Positions 1-5,557 of a stretch of DNA of 6,336 nt are shown piece after piece (position 1 is the first letter of the stretch; every line of letters begins with the position of its first letter). Source of the stretch: Hyphomicrobiales bacterium (GTDB taxonomy: Bacteria > Pseudomonadota > Alphaproteobacteria > Rhizobiales > Aestuariivirgaceae). Both the position numbers and the translations under genes were made by a program. The notes beneath the pieces are model-generated. The model searched no databases and was not told where the DNA came from. It worked only from the letters and a program-made list of their open reading frames with translations. The DNA is taken from contig JAMOMM010000490.1 of assembly GCA_027067085.1 (NCBI GenBank), positions 1-6,336 on the forward strand. The letters run 5' to 3'.

Positions 1-134
1 GCAAAGTTGTTTAAAAGCGCACCCCATGTTGCAAAGGTGAAGCCGTTGGCTGCTACAATTATCATTAGGAACATTACGGGCGTGCGCCAGCCTGATGCGT
101 CATCAATGTTTATGCTTGTCTGTCTTTTTATCAT
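1..134 (-). CDS. MFS-type transporter, N-terminal fragment (runs off left edge)
   Basis: The minus strand is open from an ATG at 134-132 to the window edge, giving 44 residues plus part of another codon. After a polar head of about 15 residues comes WRTPVMF and then a hydrophobic, glycine- and alanine-containing stretch (about residues 20-41) ending WGALLNNF. This layout, a short cytosolic head, 'WRTP' and a first membrane helix with small residues followed by a 'G.L.N.F' motif, is what major facilitator superfamily transporters of the proteobacterial monocarboxylate/oxalate-like type show at their N-terminus. A weak ribosome site (GGGATAA) precedes the ATG directly. The gene diverges from the DsrC-like gene at 357. 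The substrate cannot be judged from 44 residues. Another multi-pass membrane protein is possible. Confidence 0.6.
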   Translation of the reverse strand, partial: MIKRQTSINIDDASGWRTPVMFLMIIVAANGFTFATWGALLNNF

Positions 135-220
135 TTATCCCGTGTAGCACGGTTTTAAGTGCTGAGGTTAGAGGAAGTTTTGTGCAAGTAAAAATGGTTA
201 TCTGATAAGGTGGTTTAAGC

Positions 221-343
221 AAAGCATGAAATACTCTAGAGTCGGTCTGGTTTAAGTTGAACCAGACCGAGCAGCTTAAGGTATTGATAATCTTGCGTTT
301 CATGCAGTGTTTGCGCAACAAACAAAACATGAAACGCTCTAGT
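221..343. repeat. Mosaic palindromic intergenic repeat, RIME-like
   Basis: The stretch combines three related modules. CATGAAATACTCTAGA (225-240) and CATGAAACGCTCTAGT (328-343) are direct copies matching at 13 of 16 positions. GCGTTTCATG (295-304) is the exact reverse complement of CATGAAACGC (328-337). Between them lies a perfect 11-bp hairpin (242-270). From memory, 'ACGCTCTAG' ends, 'ACAAAACA' runs and a 'GGTCTGGTTTAA..TTGAACCAGACC' hairpin resemble the intergenic mosaic elements (RIME and relatives) found in many copies in Rhizobiales genomes. Assignment to a named family is an inference. The element ends almost exactly at the ribosome-binding site of the DsrC-like gene, so it would be transcribed as part of that gene's leader if the promoter lies upstream. 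Confidence 0.45.
242..270. repeat. Perfect 11-bp inverted repeat (hairpin)
   Basis: TCGGTCTGGTT (242-252) and AACCAGACCGA (260-270) are exact reverse complements around a 7-base loop TAAGTTG. The stem would be stable in RNA. Neither side has a T-run, so it does not look like a simple intrinsic terminator. It is best read as the core palindrome of the mosaic repeat at 221-343, and it could still act as an RNA-stabilising structure between two divergent genes. Confidence 0.8.
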
Positions 344-350
344 GGATAGG
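344..350 (+). promoter_or_regulatory. Ribosome-binding site deciding the DsrC-like start
   Basis: GGATAGG lies 6 bases before the ATG at 357. The in-frame GTG at 342 overlaps this site and has no purine-rich site of its own, so the ATG at 357 is preferred. Confidence 0.6.
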
Positions 351-356
351 TTGTTT

Positions 357-722
357 ATGAGAGCGTTACCTGAGAAAATTGAAGAGACGCAGATTGGATC
401 TCGCAAAGTCAACCGCGATGAGGCTGGCTTTTTGATGGAGCCTGATGAGTGGGATCAAGAGGTCGCACAATTTATAGCTGATGAAGAAAATCTGGCTTTA
501 GGTGAAGACCACTGGGCGATTATTCAGTTCATTAGAGACTTTTTAGAGGAAAATTTGGTAGCTCCTGATGCCCGCTTTGCGTTTACGTTTCTGGCAAATC
601 GCAATGGGCTGACAAAGCAACAGGCGCGGAAACTTTTCTTTAAATTATTTCCCTATGGATATGTCAAACAGGCCTGTAAAATTGCAGGTCTGCGCCAGCC
701 ACGGGCGTGGAGCACGGGATAG
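357..722 (+). CDS. TusE/DsrC/DsvC-family sulfur-relay-like protein lacking the C-terminal cysteine
   Basis: This encodes a 121-residue soluble protein of the DsrC/TusE fold. Family marks seen are D-E-A-G-F-L near residue 21, the W at 32, 'EDHWAIIQFIRDF' (50-62), and the C-terminal 'LFPYGYVKQACKIAGLRQPRAWSTG' region starting at 97. Classical DsrC carries two redox cysteines 11 residues apart in the flexible C-terminal arm, and TusE keeps only the last one, which accepts persulfide sulfur. Here the first (CysB) is present as Cys107, the only cysteine in the protein, while the position of the last (CysA) is Trp118, followed by STG. Canonical sulfur relay through CysA is therefore not possible, and a regulatory or redox role is more likely. 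No tusBCD, dsr or hdr genes are visible nearby. The stop is clean and the frame intact, so the missing cysteine is not a truncation artefact within this window. The family assignment is firm; the function is not. Confidence 0.9.
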   Translation: MRALPEKIEETQIGSRKVNRDEAGFLMEPDEWDQEVAQFIADEENLALGEDHWAIIQFIRDFLEENLVAPDARFAFTFLANRNGLTKQQARKLFFKLFPYGYVKQACKIAGLRQPRAWSTG

Positions 723-777
723 GCAACCATTTGTAAGTTGACGTCGATCAATTAGATGTTGGTGTTGCCGTGGCATA

Positions 778-792
778 AGTTCAATTTGAACT
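778..792. promoter_or_regulatory. Perfect 15-base palindrome, possible operator upstream of HPP gene
   Basis: AGTTCAA-T-TTGAACT is a perfect inverted repeat with 7-base arms, lying about 96 bases before the HPP-family start and 55 bases after the DsrC-like stop. Its size and symmetry suit a dimeric regulator, but no regulator can be named and no convincing -35/-10 pair overlaps it. Confidence 0.3.
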
Positions 793-817
793 CGGCGGTC
801 ATTCGAATATTTTGACA

Positions 818-836
818 GATCGATGGATCGATGGAT
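818..836. repeat. Short tandem repeat, 8-base unit, about 2.4 copies
   Basis: GATCGATG is repeated twice in tandem followed by GAT. It directly follows TTGACA (812-817), a consensus-like -35 element, but no acceptable -10 lies 16-18 bases further on. It sits in the leader of the HPP-family gene. Copy number could vary by slippage, but two copies are too few to claim this. Confidence 0.6.
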
Positions 837-870
837 TGACGGGTTCAGTATTTGTACGGGCAAAGTAATT

Positions 871-881
871 GGAAGGGGTGG
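871..881 (+). promoter_or_regulatory. Ribosome-binding site deciding the HPP-family start
   Basis: A purine-rich GGAAGGGGTGG ends 7 bases before the ATG at 889. The open frame extends upstream to an ATG at 823, but that extension falls in the tandem repeat, has no ribosome site and encodes no family sequence, so 889 is chosen. Confidence 0.7.
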
Positions 882-888
882 CCGGTTA

Positions 889-1554
889 ATGGCGTCTCAT
901 TGGGAAAAGCTAATTTCTGGAATTGGTGGGTTTGTAGCGATCCTTTGCGTGTTTTGGGTGACGGCTCAATTTGAGCAGTCTCAAAACTTGCATTCTTTTT
1001 TAGTGGCTTCATTTGGTGCTACGGCTGTTTTGTTGTTTGCTGCGCCGTCTGCGTCGCTTTCCCAACCGTGGAATGTGGTGGGCGGCCATGTTGTTTCTGC
1101 TTTAATCGGGGTGTCAATTTATCAATTACTTCCTGATGCCGTTTGGGGCGCGGCGATTGCAGTGGGGCTTTCAATTACTGCTATGTACTATTTGCGATGC
1201 CTGCATCCACCAGGTGGCGCGTCGGCTGCTATCCCGTTTCTGACCAGCGGGGTTATTGAGGCGTATGGTTATGAGTATGTGTTTATGCCAATTGGACTGG
1301 GCGCTGTGTTGATGGTGTTTATTGCGGTTTTGTTTAATTACCCATTTGTCTATCGTCGGTATCCTGCGGTGTTATCGAAGAAAACGCCTAGAAATCAATT
1401 GAATGAACTTGATGATGACTATGGCAACATTTCGCATGCTGATTTGGTTTATGCGTTAAGCGAAATTGATACCTATGTGGATATTTCTGAGGAAGAATTG
1501 TTGCGTATTTATGAATTGGCAACGGGGCGTAAGCATCCAAATTTGAAGAAGTAA
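889..1554 (+). CDS. HPP-family integral membrane protein
   Basis: This encodes 221 residues. The first two thirds are hydrophobic, with membrane segments near residues 9-26, 36-52, 63-82, 86-103, 112-124 and 131-151. The signature 'CLHPPGGASAA' (104-114) carries the His-Pro-Pro motif naming the family, and 'SFGATAVLLFAAP' (41-53) and 'QPWNVVGGH' (59-67) are also typical. After a basic 'YRRYP' (155-159) comes a cytosolic tail of about 60 residues rich in Asp and Glu (LSEIDTYVDISEEELLRIYELA), which is common in proteobacterial members. HPP proteins are thought to be transporters; plant plastid members have been linked to nitrite transport. The substrate here is unknown, and no nitrogen-assimilation gene is in view. 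It follows the DsrC-like gene on the same strand after 166 bases, a gap large enough for its own promoter, and converges on the DUF1963 gene with 23 bases between the stops. Confidence 0.9.
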   Translation: MASHWEKLISGIGGFVAILCVFWVTAQFEQSQNLHSFLVASFGATAVLLFAAPSASLSQPWNVVGGHVVSALIGVSIYQLLPDAVWGAAIAVGLSITAMYYLRCLHPPGGASAAIPFLTSGVIEAYGYEYVFMPIGLGAVLMVFIAVLFNYPFVYRRYPAVLSKKTPRNQLNELDDDYGNISHADLVYALSEIDTYVDISEEELLRIYELATGRKHPNLKK

Positions 1555-1577
1555 TACCTGAGATTGTGAACCTCGTT

Positions 1578-3167
1578 TTAGAAAGTCACTTTGGCATTTT
1601 CGAAACGATGGTTTTCTAGATCTTGCGGCGTAATCCAATACTGAAAGGCACCACAATCGCCAAACTTCCAGAATATTGCAGGGTCCCAATCCAGCTGCAT
1701 GAGCATTAAGTGGGAGCTTATATATTCTTCATAACTCTCGCTGGTGCTTTGAATTTCTTGTGGGTAACCGAACATTCTATGATGGCGCGATTGACTGTGA
1801 AGGTTGTTTTTATAGTTTGTGACACAGCGGTGTCGCGATTTTAAAGTTGCTATAATATCTTGCGGGATAAGTGCTGCTTGGCTTGATGAATGGGTTAAGC
1901 TGGCTTCACTGGCATGGGTTGCCGCACTTGCCATCGCACTATTGATAATTAGTGCTGGGCGCTTATCACCACTGCTTGGGATGATGTCAAATAGGCTTTT
2001 GTTGCCGACGTGAAATTCTAACCAGCGCCAAAACTCGCCTTGGGTTTGGATGTCTGGTGTTTTCCATTGTCCGAAATGGCGGGCCTTTTTTATCCAGCCA
2101 TGGCATTCCACGGCAATTTGATTGAATAAAGTCTGTTGCTCGCTTGCTGAACGAATTTCTTTAAAGGGATAATTGGGCTTTTGTGATTGCGATTTAAGGG
2201 CTTGTGTTTGGTCCCAAATTTCATTCAACAGGTAACCTGAAAACATCTCAATGGCTAACCAGTTATGTGGGAAATCTGCAAACGGTTTCCACAGGTGGGT
2301 TCCTGCGCTTGTGCTTGGGGCTTTTAGTTGTTTGGACAATACGGGACTGTGGAACTCGCTCATGGCTTGTATTTGAGTTTTGCCCAATAACTCGTAGTAC
2401 CGCTGTCGTTCATTACTGTTAAAATCATAAGGGTTGTCGGGTGAGTATGAAGAGATTATTCCCGTTTCCATAGCCCATTTAGGGAAAATACTGGGAAAGT
2501 GTTGTTCTGCATTTTCTGTGTGCCCAATCCATGAAAAAACATCTGCCGCCTGGTTTGCAAAACAGGCAGGAATATTTTCTGGAGGCTCAATGGTTTGCCA
2601 TTCTTTAGGGTTTCCCGTTTTGTAAACAACAACAGGCTCGTTGTTATTATGGTTTAAGTGGTTCCATTCGACAAAGAAATACAGAACGCCTTGCTTGGGC
2701 AGTGGGTGTTCTTGGAAGGGTGGGAGCGTGGCGCAATCGACTTGCGCCATGAATGTCATTGGCGTTGATTGGGTTTGCCCATTTGGGGTTGTTTGTTTGT
2801 AGTGTGGCCATTCGAAATTTTCTGGCGCGATAGGGTTGCCGCCTTGAAAAGTCAGTGTGCGGAGCAAATGATCTGGTGGGTATACTCGTTTAAATGAAAT
2901 ACACTCGCGTTTTGTCTTTTCAATCTGTTTAATTATCCGTGCATCACTAGGAGCCATGGGGGTTGGTATTGAAAAAACGGGAGCTGGTTCGTCTGGCGTT
3001 GGTTGATGTTGTGGCTGGCTAATAGCTTGGGAGAGGCGGTCCAAAGGGATGCTTTGCTGTTGTTCATCACCTGAAATTTCGCTTTGTCCAATGGTTGGCG
3101 ACTGTTGGCCTTGGACGGTTTTGCGTTTTGAAAACACGGCGCGTAGCGATTTTAGGATAGATTTCAT
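1578..3167 (-). CDS. YwqG/DUF1963-like protein with long N-terminal and central extensions
   Basis: This encodes 529 residues with no signal peptide or membrane segment. Residues 17-75 are a low-complexity Gln/Pro/Ser-rich linker after a basic head (KSLRAVFSKRK). DUF1963 marks are 'GGNPIAPENFEWP' (109-121), 'MTFMAQVDCATLPPF' (137-151) and 'LPKQGVLYFFVEW' (156-168). The closing half-domain is 'FGYPQEIQ' followed by 'LMLMQLDWD' and 'WKFGDCGAFQYWITPQDL' (500-517). The two conserved blocks are separated by roughly 290 residues, where a compact YwqG protein of about 260 residues has nearer 100, so the middle is unusually long; it contains a Ser/Ala-rich run (SAMASAATHASEASLTHSSSQ). The biochemical role of DUF1963 is not established. 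The start at 3167 is chosen over the ATG at 3191 because GAGACGG precedes it by 4 bases. It diverges from the TetR gene, so that regulator is a possible controller. Confidence 0.85.
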   Translation of the reverse strand: MKSILKSLRAVFSKRKTVQGQQSPTIGQSEISGDEQQQSIPLDRLSQAISQPQHQPTPDEPAPVFSIPTPMAPSDARIIKQIEKTKRECISFKRVYPPDHLLRTLTFQGGNPIAPENFEWPHYKQTTPNGQTQSTPMTFMAQVDCATLPPFQEHPLPKQGVLYFFVEWNHLNHNNNEPVVVYKTGNPKEWQTIEPPENIPACFANQAADVFSWIGHTENAEQHFPSIFPKWAMETGIISSYSPDNPYDFNSNERQRYYELLGKTQIQAMSEFHSPVLSKQLKAPSTSAGTHLWKPFADFPHNWLAIEMFSGYLLNEIWDQTQALKSQSQKPNYPFKEIRSASEQQTLFNQIAVECHGWIKKARHFGQWKTPDIQTQGEFWRWLEFHVGNKSLFDIIPSSGDKRPALIINSAMASAATHASEASLTHSSSQAALIPQDIIATLKSRHRCVTNYKNNLHSQSRHHRMFGYPQEIQSTSESYEEYISSHLMLMQLDWDPAIFWKFGDCGAFQYWITPQDLENHRFENAKVTF

Positions 3168-3318
3168 TTTACCGTCTCTAATTCGAATCATTCGGCAAAA
3201 TAGTACGTTAAAGACTTACGGAGTGATAGATTTTAAAATGGCTTTGTTTTTATGTTCGATCAAGTTTTCGCTATCAATCTTTAACATCAAGTAAGGGCAT
3301 TAAGTTTGTAATGACAAG

Positions 3319-3346
3319 TTGACACTGGCTAGTGAGTGCGTACATT
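3319..3346 (+). promoter_or_regulatory. Candidate promoter of the TetR-family gene, possibly giving a leaderless mRNA
   Basis: A perfect -35 TTGACA (3319-3324) is followed after 16 bases by TACATT (3341-3346), a 4-of-6 match to the -10. Transcription would begin around 3353, the A of the proposed ATG. This would explain why no ribosome site is visible upstream of that start. It is inferred from consensus matching only. Confidence 0.35.
3323..3334. promoter_or_regulatory. Candidate operator in the promoter spacer of the TetR gene
   Basis: CACTGGCTAGTG is a near-palindrome (5 of 6 pairs, the exception a G-T mismatch) lying between the -35 and -10. This is a usual position for a self-regulating TetR repressor to block RNA polymerase. 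The element is short for a TetR operator, so confidence is low. Confidence 0.2.
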
Positions 3347-3352
3347 CGTGAA

Positions 3353-3946
3353 ATGAAAATGAAAAAACCTCATCACCACGGAAACTTGCGTGCCGCTTTG
3401 ATTGTGGCTGGATTGGAACTGTTGCAGAGCGGGGGTGTACCCGCCTTGTCTATCCGTAAATTAGCGCAAAAAGCAGGGGTCACTCATGCTGCACCTGCCC
3501 ATCACTTCCCAAATTTGAAATCATTGCGCACGGCATTGGCAGTGGAGGGATTTAAGATGTTTACCCAATCGATGGAAAGCCAACTAGCTGAAGTTGATGA
3601 TGATCCGCGAACCAGAATTATTGCGGCGGGTCGGGGGTATTTGCGGTTTGCCAAAGATAATTCTGGTTTGTTCAATTTAATCTTTGGTGGTACTGATTTG
3701 GACGGTGAAAACGCGGAATTGGTGGAAGCATCAGAAGCTGCCTATCAAGTTTTGCAAATGATCGCTGAACCAATTGCAATTAGGAACGGTGCCAGTGCCA
3801 GTGGAAATAAATCAAATGAAATGATGATCTGGTCTCTTATTCATGGGCTTGCTGGTTTGATGCTGAACGACAAAAGCGGGCGCATAGATCCAGCACATAT
3901 TGATCAGATTTTTGATAGTATTTTGCCGTCTCTTACTTTTAAATAA
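3353..3946 (+). CDS. TetR/AcrR-family transcriptional regulator with WHG-type C-terminal domain
   Basis: This encodes 197 residues. The N-terminus 'KKPHHHGNLRAAL' (4-16) is the typical opening of TetR regulators with a WHG C-terminal domain. The helix-turn-helix spans about 33-52 (SIRKLAQKAGVTHAAPAHHF), with the recognition helix around GVTHAAPAHHF. The C-terminal ligand-binding part starts near residue 60 and includes 'AAGRGYLRFAKDNSGLFNLIFGG', a characteristic WHG segment. Such proteins are dimeric repressors acting in the cytosol; the ligand is unknown. The frame is open back to a GTG at 3332, and another ATG lies at 3359. None has a clear ribosome site, and 3353 is preferred because a candidate promoter would start transcription there. 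It diverges from the DUF1963 gene (185-base gap) and converges on the acetyltransferase gene (22-base gap), so the divergent neighbour and itself are the first candidates for targets. Confidence 0.9.
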   Translation: MKMKKPHHHGNLRAALIVAGLELLQSGGVPALSIRKLAQKAGVTHAAPAHHFPNLKSLRTALAVEGFKMFTQSMESQLAEVDDDPRTRIIAAGRGYLRFAKDNSGLFNLIFGGTDLDGENAELVEASEAAYQVLQMIAEPIAIRNGASASGNKSNEMMIWSLIHGLAGLMLNDKSGRIDPAHIDQIFDSILPSLTFK

Positions 3947-3968
3947 AGCTGAGATTTTATCTAGGGTT

Positions 3969-5243
3969 TTAAGAAACGAGACGAGTGAAATAACGCCTGA
4001 TATTTGATGGGGCTTTGAGATAAAGCCAACGAACACATGGGCGAACAAGTTTCAGATAAACGGCATCATACAACGCGCCTATAAAATTTAGGTGGGTGTA
4101 GTAATCACGCGTTTCAATTTGTGTGCTTGACCACGTTTTTTTGTGTGGGTCAGAAGGGACCATTAAATCAAAGGTGTCTAATCCATCATTGATGGCGCAG
4201 CGTTGAGATAAATCCATGTGCAAGCGGCTGGGTGAAGCATTTGTTAGGCTTGCTTCGTGCGCTGTTATATATCCAAAGTGATGGTTTTTAAACCGCAAGC
4301 CAATTTCAAACGACACGTCTTTTTCACCTGCGGTTAGGTGTGAGGCGCGTGTTTCGAGAGTTTTGCCATTTTCGGCGATGGAGCTGAAAAACGTTTCTAA
4401 CTCATCACTCATTATTGGCTTTGAATAAAGGCCGCGCTGTTTTAACCACTTACGTTTTTCGGTGATCGCCAACTTTAAAGTTTTTGCGAAAGATGGACCT
4501 GTGGAATTGGTGTCGAAAACGACAGGGCCATACTGCTCAAGGTTTTTGCGAATGCGTTTGCGACGGCGGCGCTGGGATTTATTGTAGCGCTGGTCGTAGG
4601 CTTGTTCGGTTGGGAATTTTTTAATCTCAAGGCATGGCGCATAATCAATATGAGCATCTGGTTGCGCGTGTTGTTGGAGAAACGCGGCAATTGCAGCATC
4701 TTCACGAACATGGCGAAAGCGGATTGAATTCGCGTTGGGATGTTGTTGCAATTGCACCCAGCCCAAACTTAGAACCTCTTCAACATTGCAATTTGGGTTG
4801 AGTAAAACGTCACCATATTGCGAATAAGGTTCAGACAACCAACGCATAATGTGAAATGGTCCAGAGCACGTTGTCATCATGGGCCATATTAACAAGCACT
4901 CATTATTTTTGGAAACCGTAACGATATGAATGCTATAGCAATCATTGCCAACGGCGCAAGTTTTCACCCAGTTTGCACACCAATCATAAGACTGAAACAC
5001 GTTGGTTGGTTTGGCACAAGCTTCTTCCAGTTTGCGCCATTGTGTTTCAAATCGAAAAATATCGTGCACGGTTTTGAGTATCTTGATCTGGTACTTATCA
5101 GATACTGGAACAGACTTTGAAGCAGCGTCAGTCATCAATTTAAGTGCGGATTCAATGCCCGGACTTTTTTGTGAAATATCAGTAGTTTGCCTTTGTATGG
5201 TATTCGCAGTTGAAAACATTGACCCACTCGCTTTTACTCGCAT
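3969..5243 (-). CDS. GNAT-type acetyltransferase, CelD/BcsL (Acetyltransf_6) family
   Basis: This encodes 424 residues. After a polar head of about 48 residues, an N-terminal lobe shows 'FRFETQWRKLEEA' (63-75) and 'FQSYDWCANW' (83-92), both typical of CelD/BcsL proteins. A highly basic segment at 222-233 (KSQRRRRKRIRK) opens the second GNAT-like lobe, which ends with 'SPSRLHMDLSQRCAINDGLDTFDLMVPSDPHKKTW' (start near 337); the FDL...DPxKKxW ending is the family's usual closing motif. Members are named from cellulose or exopolysaccharide loci and are presumed to transfer acyl groups from CoA. No polysaccharide gene is visible here and the substrate is unknown. The start is uncertain: the frame reaches back to a TTG at 5315 without a ribosome site, ATG 5243 has only a distant AGGT, and ATG 5219 has GAGTGGG close by. 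A TATAAC on this strand (5295-5290) would put transcription start near 5283, after the TTG and before 5243. Confidence 0.85.
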   Translation of the reverse strand: MRVKASGSMFSTANTIQRQTTDISQKSPGIESALKLMTDAASKSVPVSDKYQIKILKTVHDIFRFETQWRKLEEACAKPTNVFQSYDWCANWVKTCAVGNDCYSIHIVTVSKNNECLLIWPMMTTCSGPFHIMRWLSEPYSQYGDVLLNPNCNVEEVLSLGWVQLQQHPNANSIRFRHVREDAAIAAFLQQHAQPDAHIDYAPCLEIKKFPTEQAYDQRYNKSQRRRRKRIRKNLEQYGPVVFDTNSTGPSFAKTLKLAITEKRKWLKQRGLYSKPIMSDELETFFSSIAENGKTLETRASHLTAGEKDVSFEIGLRFKNHHFGYITAHEASLTNASPSRLHMDLSQRCAINDGLDTFDLMVPSDPHKKTWSSTQIETRDYYTHLNFIGALYDAVYLKLVRPCVRWLYLKAPSNIRRYFTRLVS

Positions 5244-5288
5244 CGTGTGATTATGACCTAAAAAGCTAACAAAACAATTGCTTAGCAG

Positions 5289-5297
5289 TGTTATAAT
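5289..5297 (+). promoter_or_regulatory. Extended -10 promoter reading toward the small ORFs
   Basis: TGTTATAAT combines a perfect TATAAT (5292-5297) with the TGN extension, a form that can work without a good -35; none is seen at 5268-5275. Transcription would start near 5304, giving a leader of about 75 bases before the small ORF at 5379. The overlapping minus-strand TATAAC could serve the divergent acetyltransferase gene, so the two polymerase sites may compete. Confidence 0.45.
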
Positions 5298-5366
5298 TCG
5301 TGAAAACACACGCAAATTTGAAACTAAATGCTGCGATGGATAATATTGGTTTAATAAATTTGGGAA

Positions 5367-5433
5367 AAGGTGATCTAAATGTCTGAAAACCTTGTTTTTG
5401 AAATCGATATGAAAGCGCGTTGTCGATCACCTT
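5367..5433 (+). promoter_or_regulatory. Strong Shine-Dalgarno and a complementary masking segment
   Basis: AAGGTGATC (5367-5375) is the exact reverse complement of GATCACCTT (5425-5433). The left arm holds AGGTGATC, an 8-base complement of the 16S rRNA 3' tail (GATCACCT), with GGT 8 bases before an ATG at 5379. The right arm, inside the small ORF, is itself a copy of that 16S segment and could fold back onto the ribosome site with 49 bases between the arms. The pairing is read directly from the sequence; a control function is inferred. Confidence 0.45.
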
Positions 5434-5447
5434 ACCTCGCCGTTTGA
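5379..5447 (+). CDS. Small ORF, 22 residues, with near-ideal ribosome site
   Basis: This encodes MSENLVFEIDMKARCRSPYLAV, which I do not recognise. What supports it is its context: an extended -10 promoter about 80 bases upstream and an 8-base Shine-Dalgarno at good spacing. It lies alone on the plus strand between two minus-strand genes. It may be a genuine small protein, a leader peptide whose translation controls the next ORF, or the first part of a gene broken by a frameshift. Loss of one base around 5413-5418 would join residue 12 to the downstream frame and give about 53 residues. Confidence 0.4.
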   Translation: MSENLVFEIDMKARCRSPYLAV

Positions 5448-5451
5448 AGAC

Positions 5452-5541
5452 ATGAGAGCAAAGGCTCCCATCGCTTTTGTGCCTCAACTGGGTGGTTTGG
5501 CATTGCGCGGGTTTGTTGCTGTGAATGTCGCGTGGGATTGA
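5452..5541 (+). CDS. Second small ORF, 29 residues, 4 bases after the first
   Basis: This encodes a peptide starting MRAKAPIAFVPQLGG and ending FVAVNVAWD, moderately hydrophobic and not recognised. Its ATG follows the stop of the first small ORF by 4 bases (TGA AGAC ATG), close enough for coupled translation. The frame is +1 relative to the first ORF and stays open upstream to 5413 (KRVVDHLTSPFED before the ATG), so it may instead be the second half of one frameshifted gene. It ends 16 bases before the stop of the convergent VWA gene. Confidence 0.25.
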   Translation: MRAKAPIAFVPQLGGLALRGFVAVNVAWD

Positions 5542-5555
5542 ACGTTCTCAGCAAC
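5515..5555. repeat. 7-bp inverted repeat in the gap before the VWA gene's stop
   Basis: GTTGCTG (5515-5521) and CAGCAAC (5549-5555) are exact reverse complements with a 27-base loop, lying between the second small ORF and the VWA stop at 5558. The loop is large and no T-run follows on either strand, so a terminator role is not well supported. Confidence 0.25.
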
Positions 5556-5557
5556 CT

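Noticed and set aside
242..270. Intrinsic terminator
   Set aside because: The hairpin is strong, but no T-run follows on either strand, and it sits between divergent genes where a terminator is not expected.
103..330. Minus-strand ORF of 75 residues in the divergent intergenic region
   Set aside because: It covers the palindromic repeat and overlaps the MFS start in another frame, with no family-like sequence; it is open by chance.
342..356. Upstream GTG start for the DsrC-like gene
   Set aside because: It overlaps the ribosome site GGATAGG that serves the ATG at 357 and has no site of its own.
812..840. Promoter with -35 TTGACA for the HPP gene
   Set aside because: At 16-18 bases spacing only GATTGA-like sequence is found, with no resemblance to a -10.
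3049..3294. Plus-strand ORF of 81 residues overlapping the start of the DUF1963 gene
   Set aside because: It is antisense to a well-supported coding start and its product looks like reverse-frame noise.
5278..5297. TTGCTT as -35 for the TATAAT at 5292
   Set aside because: The spacer is only 8 bases, far from 16-18; the extended -10 reading is better.
5266..5487. Minus-strand ORF of 73 residues downstream of the VWA gene
   Set aside because: It has no ribosome site or recognisable sequence, overlaps the promoter region of the acetyltransferase gene, and opposes the better-supported small ORF.
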